From assembly GCF_000316605.1 (NCBI RefSeq), contig NC_019683.1, forward strand, positions 4,696,036 through 4,760,035: a stretch of 64,000 nucleotides of DNA. The letters run 5' to 3'. This DNA comes from [Leptolyngbya] sp. PCC 7376 (GTDB taxonomy: Bacteria > Cyanobacteriota > Cyanobacteriia > Cyanobacteriales > MRBY01). A model generated the notes under the pieces. That model did not search any database and was not told where the DNA came from. It saw only the letters and a program-made list of their open reading frames with translations. The translations under genes were made by a program, and so were the position numbers. Below, piece by piece: positions 25,177 to 34,501 of this stretch (the first letter of the stretch is position 1; each line of letters opens with the position of its first letter).

Positions 25177-26940
25177 TTATTCAGATTGCCTCAGCGACTT
25201 CTCAAGTAATAGATTGACTTCTTCAGTAGTTAATGGTTTTGCAAATAAATAGCCTTGGGCATAAGCACAATTTAACGCCTTTAAAATGCGTGCTTGCTCA
25301 TCATATTCCACACCTTCAGCAATCACATCTAAATTCAAAGCATGGGCAAGGGCAACAATTGTTTGAGCAATTTCAAAGTCCTTATCTTGCTTTTCAATTT
25401 CATCCACAAAAGACTTATCTATTTTTAAAGTGTTGATGGGAAATGCCTTGAGGTAAGCAAGAGAAGAGTAACCCATACCGAAATCATCAATAGATAACAA
25501 GACCCCTAAATTTCTGAGTTGCTCTAAATATTCAGCTCCAGTTTTTGCCCCTCTTTGGATTAATACGGTTTCCGTAATCTCTAGTTTGAGGGCGCCTGGT
25601 GCTAATTTAGTTTGCGCTAACGTCTGTTTGATCAAGTTCGTGATATCGTCATTCCATAACTGCACGCCTGAAAGATTCACACTGATAAACTCAAGCTCAG
25701 TATAACTTTTTTGCCATTGAGCAAATTGGCAACAAGCTTCTTGAAGAACCCATTTACCAAGGGGAATAATCAGCTTCGTCTCCTCTGACATTGGGATAAA
25801 ATCAATCGGCGAGATCCAGCCTTTTACAGGATGTTGCCAGCGTACTAGTGCTTCAAAGCCTGATACTTTTCCTGTGGTGAGATTAACAATTGGTTGATAA
25901 TTCAGCTGTAATTGTTCTGTGCCTAAAGCTTTACGTAGCTCTGTTTCTAACTCCAAGCGATGGGTAACCCCTGCTTGCATACTTGTGTGGAAAAATTGGA
26001 TTGCTTTATTGCCAATTAAATCATCTGCTCTTTTAGCTTCATGCATTGCTGTATCAGCTGCGCGAAGAAAGTCTGTGGGTTGTCCAGTACAAGTCGAGTT
26101 ACTAACAACACCTATATATACTTTAGAGCTGATTTGAGAATCATTAATGATTATAGGTTGGCTTAAAGTATCGTAGATTTCAATTGATTTTTGCTCGACC
26201 TTTTCTAATTCTTCGAAATCATGCAGTAGAATAGCAAATTCATCAAAATTAATTCGGGCGATCGTATCACTATCTCCTACAAGATTTCGCAAAAGATTGG
26301 TCACTTCTTTAGCTAGCTGATCACTAAAATGATGTCCTAAACCATATTTCACTAATTTAAAAGCGTCAAGATGAATATATACAATGGCAAAAGGACTTTG
26401 GCGCTGTTTCCACCACTCCATACATTGACGAATTCTACCGATCAAATGATTTTGATTAGGCAGTCCAGTTAATTCATCATAAAAAGCCTGGATTTCTAGT
26501 TTTTTTAGTGCTTCTTGGAGTTGATCTTTTTGTTCACGCAAACGTTGTACGGATTCAATCGTTTTATCGATCGTAATGGCAAGATCCTGAAAATCGATAG
26601 GTTTGGTAATAAAGTCAAAGGCTCCTTCATTCATTGCAGTTCTGATATTTGGCATATCGCCATATGCAGAAATCACAATGGATTTTAAGGTTTCATCTCG
26701 CTTCGATAGATACTTCAGCAAAGTCAAACCGTCCATTTTCGGCATATTTAAATCCGTCAGAACAAGATCAATATCTGCATCGCCCTCTAAAATTTCTAAG
26801 GCCTCTTCACCATTATGGGCATACAAAAATTCAAGTTCATTCGCTCTAATTTGAGCTCTGAAACGCTGAGCGATCAAATGTTTGAGGTCAACTTCATCAT
26901 CCACCACTAGGATTCTAGCTCTTTGCAATTTTTGATCCAC
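25177..26940 (-). CDS. Response regulator with degenerate GGDEF and intact EAL domain
   Basis: The 587-residue protein has a receiver (about 8-125; ILVVDDEVD, DLVLTDLNMPKMDGLT, DFITKPI), a GGDEF-fold domain (about 155-310) and an EAL domain (about 330-575). The GGDEF signature is replaced by INFDEF, so cyclase activity is improbable. The EAL domain keeps GFEALVRWQHP, LEITETVLI, IDDFGMGYSSLAYLKAFPI, LKIDKSFV and AEGVE, so it should hydrolyse c-di-GMP. It is first in the minus-strand set, 84 bases before the PhnD-type hybrid kinase, which makes it the likely output of that relay. Confidence 0.93.
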   Translation of the reverse strand: MDQKLQRARILVVDDEVDLKHLIAQRFRAQIRANELEFLYAHNGEEALEILEGDADIDLVLTDLNMPKMDGLTLLKYLSKRDETLKSIVISAYGDMPNIRTAMNEGAFDFITKPIDFQDLAITIDKTIESVQRLREQKDQLQEALKKLEIQAFYDELTGLPNQNHLIGRIRQCMEWWKQRQSPFAIVYIHLDAFKLVKYGLGHHFSDQLAKEVTNLLRNLVGDSDTIARINFDEFAILLHDFEELEKVEQKSIEIYDTLSQPIIINDSQISSKVYIGVVSNSTCTGQPTDFLRAADTAMHEAKRADDLIGNKAIQFFHTSMQAGVTHRLELETELRKALGTEQLQLNYQPIVNLTTGKVSGFEALVRWQHPVKGWISPIDFIPMSEETKLIIPLGKWVLQEACCQFAQWQKSYTELEFISVNLSGVQLWNDDITNLIKQTLAQTKLAPGALKLEITETVLIQRGAKTGAEYLEQLRNLGVLLSIDDFGMGYSSLAYLKAFPINTLKIDKSFVDEIEKQDKDFEIAQTIVALAHALNLDVIAEGVEYDEQARILKALNCAYAQGYLFAKPLTTEEVNLLLEKSLRQSE

Positions 26941-27480
26941 CTCTATTCCCTGTTCCCAATGAAGCCTGCTTTTAATAAGTATAAATTTTCAAGAAAAAAT
27001 ATCGTCCTAATATTAATAAATTTAAGATGACTTTGCATAATTGTCGTTGTAAGCATTAAAACTCTTACTATAAGTAGTTGCAATTTTCAATGCCGTGCAT
27101 TTTCTTTAACAAGAAAATTTGTCATGCAATAGCTGAAATATATAAAGTTCTCGTATAGCGTCTCAGTATATTTTCTATGAATTAGTTCACTTTTTGCAGA
27201 AAGTAGAGAATTATTTTTAGGGAATATTAACAGTTGAATAGTTTGTTGTCTTTTGTTGCATAGAAAAGCTTGATTGAAGCTTTGTTTCCTGCGTAGTATC
27301 AAAATATGTGCGGCTCGAATTAATACAGGGCGGGTAAAGTTGAGCTACCCGATTTTCATCGATAGGATGTGGATCACACCCATAGTGTGGAAATGAAGAG
27401 TATCATCGATCCGTTAAAGGTAAATTCCTATACAAAATACTAGGTTATTACAGTCTCCAATTCGCAATCCAGTAGACTCG
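26941..27480. other. Long divergent intergenic region in the signalling cluster
   Basis: This 540-base AT-rich region separates the minus-strand REC-GGDEF-EAL gene from the plus-strand MASE1 kinase and should carry both promoters. A 71-codon minus-strand frame at 27087-27302 has no ribosome site or family resemblance and I do not call it. A short inverted repeat CACAC-CCATA-GTGTG lies at 27375-27389. Confidence 0.45.
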
Positions 27481-29838
27481 ATGCAACCCAAAAATCTCGG
27501 ACAATATGGTGATCAAAAGTCAGAGATAGAAAGGATATCTTATTTTCCTCAGAAACGACTCAAGCTATTTCCACGCTTTGGTGCGATTGTCATATTGGCA
27601 TTGGTTTACTATGGCATCGCAGAAATCTCTCGTCATATTGCAGCGACACCACAAGACGTGACTCCTGTTTGGCCTCCCGATGGATTTGCCTCTGCCGCCA
27701 CTCTAATTTTTGGGTATCAGGTTTTACCAGGGGTTTTAATTGGCTCATTTCTCGCAAATATTTGGGCTTTTTTTAATGGTGATAATCCGTATACGGCGAT
27801 CGCCTCTGTCTTACAAGTTTTAGGCATTGCAATAGGGACAACAGTCGGAACAGGAATTGGGAATTACTTATTGCGTCGATTTATCCGCAGTGACAACCCT
27901 TTCACAAGATTAGATGGCGTCTATATATTTTTGATTTGCACAAGCGCAGTGGCACCGATGATCAATGCAACATCTGGAGTCACAAGTTTATGCCTAGGCG
28001 GTCAAGTTCCTTGGACAGCATTTAGTGATGTTTGGTTTGTTTGGTGGATTTCAAACGTTTCAGGTATCTGTATCTTTACGCCTGCATTACTAAGTTTTCA
28101 TCAACTATATCGCCAAGAAATCGCCTCTTTATTTACCTTCAACACATTTTCCAATATCATTCCAAACATTAGGAATAAACTGGCACCATTTAAACAAAGA
28201 TTACTTGAAGTCAGTAGCCTACTCAGTATTGTTCTTTTTATTGGTTATGTTTCTTTTTATCAACAACAGCATTTAGAATATATATTAATTCCTTGCCTAG
28301 TGTGGGCTGTACTCAGGTTTGGTCAATTTGGTGCAACCAATTTAATCGTAATTATTACAACTATTGCGACACTAGGAACAGTAAGAGGTCTTGGGTCATT
28401 TGCTAGTCAAAACCTCAATAATTCATTAGTCCAATTACAATCTTTCATTGTTGTAATTGTTGTGACAACTTTAAGCTTACTCGCCATACTATCGGAAAAG
28501 CGACAGGCATTTAGAAAGTTAAAACAGTCAGAAATAAGCTTGACCGAAAGAACAAACCAGCTTGAGCATAGCCAAGCTAAACTTAATGCCGCTGCCTCAG
28601 TTTTAGAACAGCAAAATATCGACCTTTTCGAAGCAAAAGAAATTGCTGACCAGGCTAATAATGCGAAAACAGAATTTCTTTCTAATATGAGTCACGAGTT
28701 GAGGACTCCTTTAAATGCAGTTCTCGGTTTAGTTCAGCTTTTAAAAAGTTCTAATAATCTCAATGCATTAGAACGATCAGATCTTCAAACTGTCCATGAT
28801 TCAGGCATACATTTACTTTATCTGATCGAAGATATTCTTGATATCTCTAAAATCGAATCGGGAAAAATGGAGCTTCAATTCCAAGAAATTCATCTAGAAA
28901 CATTCCTGAAAAAAATAATTGCGATAATTCAGGTTCAAGCAAACAATAAAAAGCTTGATCTTATCTGTGAGTTTTCAGAAGATTTGCCTAAGAATATACG
29001 TGCAGATAGAAAAAGATTAAAACAAGTTCTGATCAATCTACTCAACAATGCTGTCAAATTCACGAAAAAAGGTCATGTCATATTTCGGGTTTACACAGAC
29101 CGCATAGAAACCGGAACAGAAAAAAGCAATTCTTTTGCCTCAATTCGTTTTGAGATAGAAGATTCTGGTGTCGGCATTCGTCCAGAAAAATTAGAATCCA
29201 TTTTCTTGCCATTTGAACAAACTGGAGAGACAAAATTCAAGGTAAAAGGCACAGGTTTAGGACTAGCAATTAGTCAAAAAATCATCAAAATGATAGGCGG
29301 TAAAATCACAGTGGATAGTCAAATTGGTGTTGGTAGCCGTTTTTTATTCACAGTTAATCTAGAGGTTTTACCGACAAAAATTGCATCTCAACGAGAGATG
29401 ACATCGCCTAATCTTAGTTCTGTCAATGATCAGAGCTTAGCAAAAAAATTGCCGCTAAATATTCTTTTAGCTGAAGATAATATGGTCAATCAAAAGGTCG
29501 CTTCTAGGGTATTAGAGAGATTGGGTTATCGCATTGATATTGTAAATAATGGTTTAGAAGTTTTAGAGATAACTCGTAAGCAGATGTACGATGTCGTTTT
29601 AATGGATATTCAAATGCCTGAAATGGATGGTATTGAAGCAACAAAACATCTTTTAGATTCGGAATATCGTCCTTATATTATTGCGCTAACGGCTAATGCG
29701 ATGAGTAGCGATCGCCTTGTTTGTTTAGCGGCAGGAATGAACGATTATCTGAGTAAACCAATCAATATTGAGTTGTTGGTCGAAGCTCTATGGCGATCGC
29801 CGATGGGTAGACGAGTCAGTCAAGAAAGTAAAAAGTAA
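27481..29838 (+). CDS. MASE1-domain hybrid sensor histidine kinase
   Basis: The 785-residue protein starts with a MASE1 membrane module of about eight spans (residues 30-335, containing TPVWPPDGFASAATLIFGYQ). A coiled coil follows, then HisKA ([20 protein letters not shown]), HATPase ([35 protein letters not shown]) and a C-terminal receiver (NILLAEDNMVNQKVASRVLE, DVVLMDIQMPEMDGIEAT, YLSKPINIE). MASE1 is an integral-membrane input domain of unknown ligand found on bacterial kinases and cyclases. It is transcribed away from the three-gene phosphorelay set and converges with the RND permease gene 31 bases downstream. Confidence 0.92.
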   Translation: MQPKNLGQYGDQKSEIERISYFPQKRLKLFPRFGAIVILALVYYGIAEISRHIAATPQDVTPVWPPDGFASAATLIFGYQVLPGVLIGSFLANIWAFFNGDNPYTAIASVLQVLGIAIGTTVGTGIGNYLLRRFIRSDNPFTRLDGVYIFLICTSAVAPMINATSGVTSLCLGGQVPWTAFSDVWFVWWISNVSGICIFTPALLSFHQLYRQEIASLFTFNTFSNIIPNIRNKLAPFKQRLLEVSSLLSIVLFIGYVSFYQQQHLEYILIPCLVWAVLRFGQFGATNLIVIITTIATLGTVRGLGSFASQNLNNSLVQLQSFIVVIVVTTLSLLAILSEKRQAFRKLKQSEISLTERTNQLEHSQAKLNAAASVLEQQNIDLFEAKEIADQANNAKTEFLSNMSHELRTPLNAVLGLVQLLKSSNNLNALERSDLQTVHDSGIHLLYLIEDILDISKIESGKMELQFQEIHLETFLKKIIAIIQVQANNKKLDLICEFSEDLPKNIRADRKRLKQVLINLLNNAVKFTKKGHVIFRVYTDRIETGTEKSNSFASIRFEIEDSGVGIRPEKLESIFLPFEQTGETKFKVKGTGLGLAISQKIIKMIGGKITVDSQIGVGSRFLFTVNLEVLPTKIASQREMTSPNLSSVNDQSLAKKLPLNILLAEDNMVNQKVASRVLERLGYRIDIVNNGLEVLEITRKQMYDVVLMDIQMPEMDGIEATKHLLDSEYRPYIIALTANAMSSDRLVCLAAGMNDYLSKPINIELLVEALWRSPMGRRVSQESKK

Positions 29839-29868
29839 TAATGAAAGTTAATTTTGTGACTGGCTGAC

Positions 29869-32800
29869 TCAATCCATGGCGATATATTCTTTTTGTGGCA
29901 AGGATTCAGTTACAAGTTGAGGTCGATTGTTCTTTGAACTCTTGCGACGAAGTATCAAAATATGAGCGGCCGGAATATAGTAAAGTGCGAGCAATGTTGC
30001 ACCGCCTAAACCTCCTGCAAGGGCGATCGCCAAAGGTGGCCAAAATCCTGTGGGGTCAAGCACTAATGGCGTAAAACCAACAATGGTGGTGAAGGTGGTG
30101 GCAAGGACATGGCGAGTCGCTTGTAGAACCACTTTTGCAGTGGCGCGATAATTTCCCTGTTTGGCTTCTGGATCTTCGCGGAGGGCGGCCAGCACAACAA
30201 TGGAGTCGTTAATGGCGAGTCCCATCAGACCAAGGCTTCCTAGGATTGCGGTGAAGCCAAAGAGAGAATTGAACATGAGTAATGCCAAAGCGCCAAGACC
30301 AATGGTGCAAATAGCAACAGTCCCGATTAACGCGGCAAAACCAAAGGAGTTAAACGACAAAATCAGGGTGGCAGCCATCATCACAAATAACACACCGACA
30401 GTTCCCAGCAAGCCACTGACCGCAGAACCTTGGGCATCGGCTTCGCCACCATAAGCCAATCGATATCCTTGGGGCAATTCAAAGCTAATGTCTTCGAGAT
30501 GTTGATTAAATTTGCCGAGAACTGTAGCCGGTAACGCTCCGGCTTCGAGATAGCCCAAGACTGTGTTGACTCGCTCGCCGTCATAGCGGTTAATCTGAGC
30601 CAAACTCGGTACAAAATCAACTGTGGTGATCGCCCCCAGAGGAACAATATCTCCCGTGGTAGGAGACACTAGATTAAGGGATTGAATTTTATCGAGGTTT
30701 TGGCGATCACCGTCTGTTACGCGCACTCGGATGGGTAATTCTTCAGTATCTTCGAGGATGGAACCGCCAACGGAACCTTCGAGCAATGTCTGCAATTGGT
30801 TGGCGATGGTTGCATAGTCTAATCCCACCCGTCGCGCCTGTACCTCATCCACCTGTAATGATAATTTCGGCACAACTTCCGACAAATCTGCTTGGGTATG
30901 AATCACTTGATCCATTTTGGCTAGTTCGCCCCGTAGTTCATTCCCGATTTCTCGCAATTGATTAAAGTCGGAGCCGTACAACCGCAATTCGATCGGCGCT
31001 TCAAAGGGTGGCCCTTGTTCGAGTTGGCGCACTAAAACTTGAGATTGGGGAAATGCCGCATCTAGCTCTATCTGCAACTCCTGAATCGTTTGTTGTAATG
31101 TCTCGGTCGAATTCATCTGCACCACGCCTTGGGCATAATTGGGCGCATTATCGCGATCTTCGATCACGTTATAGAAAAATGCGGGTGCACTCTTCCCAAA
31201 GAACCAATGCACATCATCTACATCGTCATGGTCGCGAATTAGTTCTCTTGCAGCCATCGCTTGTTTTTGGGTTTCGGCGATCGCCGTTGAGGCTGGCATA
31301 GTGAACTCAATTTGGAATTGGTCGCGGTTAGTGGGCGGGAAAAATTGTTGATCGAGCTTACCGAACTGACTAAATCCCAAAATGGGCAAAATCAAGCAAA
31401 TTCCAACGGTTAACCATGGACGACGAAATAATTGATTTAAACTCCAACCATAGGCTTTTGTGAGATCCTTATTCGCAAAACCTGATTGCAACCATTGCCA
31501 AGGAGCACGCCTCGGTAACCATACATTGAGCTTGGCGATGAGCGCCACAATCACGGTCAACGACAAAAATAATGAACTAATCACTGCCAAGATTACGGTT
31601 GAACCAATCGCTCCAATAAATTCTCCTGTTGCGCCTGGAGAAAGTGCGATAGGACAAAAAGCCAAAACGGTGGTCAGAGTTGAAGCTAAGAGCGGCACAA
31701 ATAAATGTTTAACGGTTTGATGGACAGCTTCGGCAGGGCTCGAGCCTTTTGCGAGACGATGTTGTACCTCATCCACTGCCACGATCGCATTATCAATCAA
31801 CAATCCCAGCGCGATAATAATGCCCGTTACTGACATCTGATGCAGTGGGATTTTGAGCATCCCCATAAAGCCAAATACCATCAAAGTGGCCAAAGGTAGC
31901 GCCGCCCCAACGATTAGAGCCGATTGCCAACCGAGCATAATCAACGAAATCAGCACAACCAAACTCGAACTCAAGATCAAGTTGTCGATTACGCCATCAA
32001 GCCGTTGTTTCACATAGATACTTTGATCAAGAACGGTCTGTAGCTCAATGCCATCGGATAAATTCGCCTCAAATTCACTCACTACTTTTTTTGCTGTTTC
32101 TGCCCATAAGTCCACCCGATAATTAGATTCCACTGTCGCCGCGAGGGCGATCGCCGGACGACCATTAATAAACGTAATTTCTGAGGCAGGGTCTTCAATG
32201 CCTTTTTCGATTTGGGCAATGTTGCCGAGAGTTTGAGTTTGGCCAGTACGGTCAATTTTGATAGGAATATCCCGAATCCGCGCCAAAGAATCTAAGGCAC
32301 TATCAATTTCAATGAGCAATTCTGTGTCGTCACTGCGCAGTTGTCCCGCTGCCACTTTTGCATCACTCGCCCGAATTTGTTGGGCTAAACCCTGAGGTGT
32401 TAAACCCAACCGAGCCAATTCTGAGGAGGTAATATTAATGCGAATTTCCTCAGGTACATCTCCAAATAGCTCAACCTCTTTGGTTCCCGGCAAGGCTCGC
32501 ATTCGATCCGAGAGATTTTCCCCCACTCGCCGCAAAATATTGTAATTAGGCTCGCTATCCAACTCCCAAGTCAAACCTAAAATCAACGCATTCGCTGAAG
32601 CTGTACCATCCTCATACTCAGGCTCTTGGGCATCGCTAGGCAACAATGGCACAATATCATTCAGCTTGCTCCGCACCTCCGACCACACCGGGTCAACATC
32701 GATAATACTTTCTGCTAATTCCACCTGCACAATCGAAATATTACGGCTGGAGGTGGAAACCAAACTCGTAATTTCTTCTAGCTCAAATAGTTCTTCTTCA

Positions 32801-32994
32801 ATCTTTTCGGTGACCAATGCTTCCACACGTTCAGGAGTCGCACCGGGAAAAAGCGTCGTCACAGTACCAAAGCGTTGCACCAACTCTGGGTCTTCCATGC
32901 GCGGCAAAGTCAGAAACGCAGACATCCCCCAAACCACAATCAGCACAAGGGTCAGAATGAGAAGTTGAGTATTGCGGTAGAAAAGATTGAACAT
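29869..32994 (-). CDS. RND efflux transporter permease subunit
   Basis: The 1041-residue protein has RND topology: one span at the N-terminus, a large periplasmic loop, five spans, a second periplasmic loop, and a final set of spans. Visible signatures include TLFPGATPERVEALVTEKIE, the fourth-span GLLIDNAIVAVDEVQHRLA with an aspartate for proton relay, and GLMGLAINDSIVVL. It should be a proton-driven inner-membrane pump working with the adaptor encoded just upstream and a TolC-type channel. The aspartate pair of AcrB is D-N here. The substrate is unknown; control by the divergent PadR gene suggests a toxic-compound or drug pump. Confidence 0.93.
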   Translation of the reverse strand: MFNLFYRNTQLLILTLVLIVVWGMSAFLTLPRMEDPELVQRFGTVTTLFPGATPERVEALVTEKIEEELFELEEITSLVSTSSRNISIVQVELAESIIDVDPVWSEVRSKLNDIVPLLPSDAQEPEYEDGTASANALILGLTWELDSEPNYNILRRVGENLSDRMRALPGTKEVELFGDVPEEIRINITSSELARLGLTPQGLAQQIRASDAKVAAGQLRSDDTELLIEIDSALDSLARIRDIPIKIDRTGQTQTLGNIAQIEKGIEDPASEITFINGRPAIALAATVESNYRVDLWAETAKKVVSEFEANLSDGIELQTVLDQSIYVKQRLDGVIDNLILSSSLVVLISLIMLGWQSALIVGAALPLATLMVFGFMGMLKIPLHQMSVTGIIIALGLLIDNAIVAVDEVQHRLAKGSSPAEAVHQTVKHLFVPLLASTLTTVLAFCPIALSPGATGEFIGAIGSTVILAVISSLFLSLTVIVALIAKLNVWLPRRAPWQWLQSGFANKDLTKAYGWSLNQLFRRPWLTVGICLILPILGFSQFGKLDQQFFPPTNRDQFQIEFTMPASTAIAETQKQAMAARELIRDHDDVDDVHWFFGKSAPAFFYNVIEDRDNAPNYAQGVVQMNSTETLQQTIQELQIELDAAFPQSQVLVRQLEQGPPFEAPIELRLYGSDFNQLREIGNELRGELAKMDQVIHTQADLSEVVPKLSLQVDEVQARRVGLDYATIANQLQTLLEGSVGGSILEDTEELPIRVRVTDGDRQNLDKIQSLNLVSPTTGDIVPLGAITTVDFVPSLAQINRYDGERVNTVLGYLEAGALPATVLGKFNQHLEDISFELPQGYRLAYGGEADAQGSAVSGLLGTVGVLFVMMAATLILSFNSFGFAALIGTVAICTIGLGALALLMFNSLFGFTAILGSLGLMGLAINDSIVVLAALREDPEAKQGNYRATAKVVLQATRHVLATTFTTIVGFTPLVLDPTGFWPPLAIALAGGLGGATLLALYYIPAAHILILRRKSSKNNRPQLVTESLPQKEYIAMD

Positions 32995-33003
32995 AGCGTA
33001 TTT

Positions 33004-33031
33004 GTAGGGGCGTTTCGCGAAACGCCCCTAC
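33004..33031. repeat. Perfect 28-base palindrome between RND genes
   Basis: The arm GTAGGGGCGTTTCG is followed directly by its exact reverse complement with no spacer. It lies in the 54-base gap between the adaptor and permease genes and would form a 14-pair hairpin in the shared transcript. Similar GTAGGGGCG palindromes are known as dispersed repeats in cyanobacteria. Confidence 0.9.
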
Positions 33032-33048
33032 GGTTAATGGGTTGGGAA

Positions 33049-34413
33049 TTATTGAATTTCGACAGCTTGGCCATTCACGATGCGATGGGTACCGCTGGTG
33101 ATAATGCGATCGCCCTCTTGAAGTAGGCCTCGCACTAAACTGCGATCGCCCTCTGTGTGGAGCACCTCAACATCTCGCCGAGAAGCTGCATAATTTTCTG
33201 AGGAACTATCCAAAGCAAAGATTGACCAAAGACCTTTTTCACTGGGAATTAGCGCAGTCGAAGAGACCCAAAAACCTTCCATCTGTTGGGTCTCAGTTAT
33301 ATTCAGCTTTGCCGTTTCGCCAACTCGTAAATCCTGACTGGCATTCTGAATCTGTAAAATTGCCGTTACTGTGCGACTAGTTTCATCCAGCTCCGGCAAT
33401 AAGCTGACAATGGTTGCATCAAAAATCTGACTACCTACCTGCACTTGTCGTCTCGAACCTTCTGATAATGTCTGAGCAACTTCTGGCGAAATGCCAATAT
33501 GAGATTCCGGTAACCCTGCTTCAATTAACCGAAAAACAGGGCTTCCTACCCCGACAACCGTGCCTTGATCAATCAGGCGATCGCCTACCGTACCGCTAAA
33601 GGGCGCAAAAAGCTGACTCTTTGAAACTTGAATATCAACTTGTTTTATCTGGGCAGTGAGCTGTTGAACCTGTGCTTTTTGCGCGGCGATTTGTTCTGGT
33701 CTAGTGCCATTCACCAAGCGTTCCAGATTACTTTTAGCGACATCTAACCGACTCTGCAAAGAAGCTTCTGTGAATCGCTCCTGATCAAAAACCTCTAACG
33801 AAATCGCCCCAGATTCATAGAGCTCTGCACGACGTTGTGTTTTTAACTTTGCCAGTTCAATCTGATGCTCTAAATCCGAAATTTGACCCTGTGCTGCCAC
33901 GATATCCTCAGATCTTGCCCCGTTCTCCAGCTCCGTTAATCTTGCCTGAGCCTGCATTTTCTGGGCAATAAGTTGTTCTTTTTGAGCTTGTAAACTGCGT
34001 GTATCAAGCTGACCCAAAAGCTGACCTCGCGTTACCCTTGTCCCTTCATCCACAAACAATTCGGTTACTGTGCCACCCTGTTCAAACCCCAGGTCACTAC
34101 TCCGCCCCGACACAATTTCGCCTGTATAAACCCGCTCTGCCTGAAAACTATTAACAGACTCAACCTTTGCCACACTTACAGGCAATGCGTTTTCGACCTC
34201 AACAATGCCTGAGGAATTCGGCTCTGCATCAGATGCCGTTTGTCCTACTTGCAAAAAACTGAAGGCGATCGCCCCAAGCGGAAGCAACCCGATCAACCAC
34301 CAACGATTCCAACTTTTTTTCGCATTAGCTGGCGTTACCTTCGGAGGATTATCATCCATCTCTGAAACCTGTGCGGCTAGCATTCCAGCATTTTTGGGTT
34401 CTTCTGCAAGCAT
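33049..34413 (-). CDS. RND efflux periplasmic adaptor subunit (membrane fusion protein)
   Basis: The 454-residue protein has an N-terminal membrane anchor (about 33-52, WWLIGLLPLGAIAFSFLQV), a lipoyl half-domain (GRSSDLGFEQGGTVTELFVD, EGTRVTRGQLLGQLDTRSLQ), a long alpha-helical hairpin (about 145-250, rich in Q, A, E), the second lipoyl half (SQLFAPFSGTVGDRLIDQGT), and a beta-barrel with membrane-proximal domain. It bridges the permease to an outer-membrane channel. It is the first gene of the two-gene efflux operon. Its start is 88 bases from the divergent PadR gene, with operator-like palindromes between. Confidence 0.93.
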   Translation of the reverse strand: MLAEEPKNAGMLAAQVSEMDDNPPKVTPANAKKSWNRWWLIGLLPLGAIAFSFLQVGQTASDAEPNSSGIVEVENALPVSVAKVESVNSFQAERVYTGEIVSGRSSDLGFEQGGTVTELFVDEGTRVTRGQLLGQLDTRSLQAQKEQLIAQKMQAQARLTELENGARSEDIVAAQGQISDLEHQIELAKLKTQRRAELYESGAISLEVFDQERFTEASLQSRLDVAKSNLERLVNGTRPEQIAAQKAQVQQLTAQIKQVDIQVSKSQLFAPFSGTVGDRLIDQGTVVGVGSPVFRLIEAGLPESHIGISPEVAQTLSEGSRRQVQVGSQIFDATIVSLLPELDETSRTVTAILQIQNASQDLRVGETAKLNITETQQMEGFWVSSTALIPSEKGLWSIFALDSSSENYAASRRDVEVLHTEGDRSLVRGLLQEGDRIITSGTHRIVNGQAVEIQ

Positions 34414-34451
34414 GACCTGATATCCAAAATGTTTGTATACAACAAAATGTT

Positions 34452-34501
34452 ATTCAACTTGTTGAATATATCCCCTGTAATCTATACTCAACTTATTGAA
34501 T
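34452..34501. promoter_or_regulatory. Duplicated PadR-type operator between padR and the RND operon
   Basis: ATTCAACTTGTTGAAT (34452-34467) and ACTCAACTTATTGAAT (34486-34501) are near-identical 16-base inverted repeats, 34 bases apart. A likely promoter, TTGTTG at 34459-34464 and TATACT at 34483-34488 with an 18-base spacer, overlaps both. The second palindrome ends directly before the padR ATG. A further palindrome TTGTATACAA is at 34433-34442. This fits autorepression and repression of the efflux operon. Confidence 0.65.

Noticed and set aside
27087-27302. A 71-codon minus-strand frame in the long intergenic region
   Set aside because: It has no ribosome binding site, odd composition and no recognisable family. 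The region is better explained as divergent promoter sequence.
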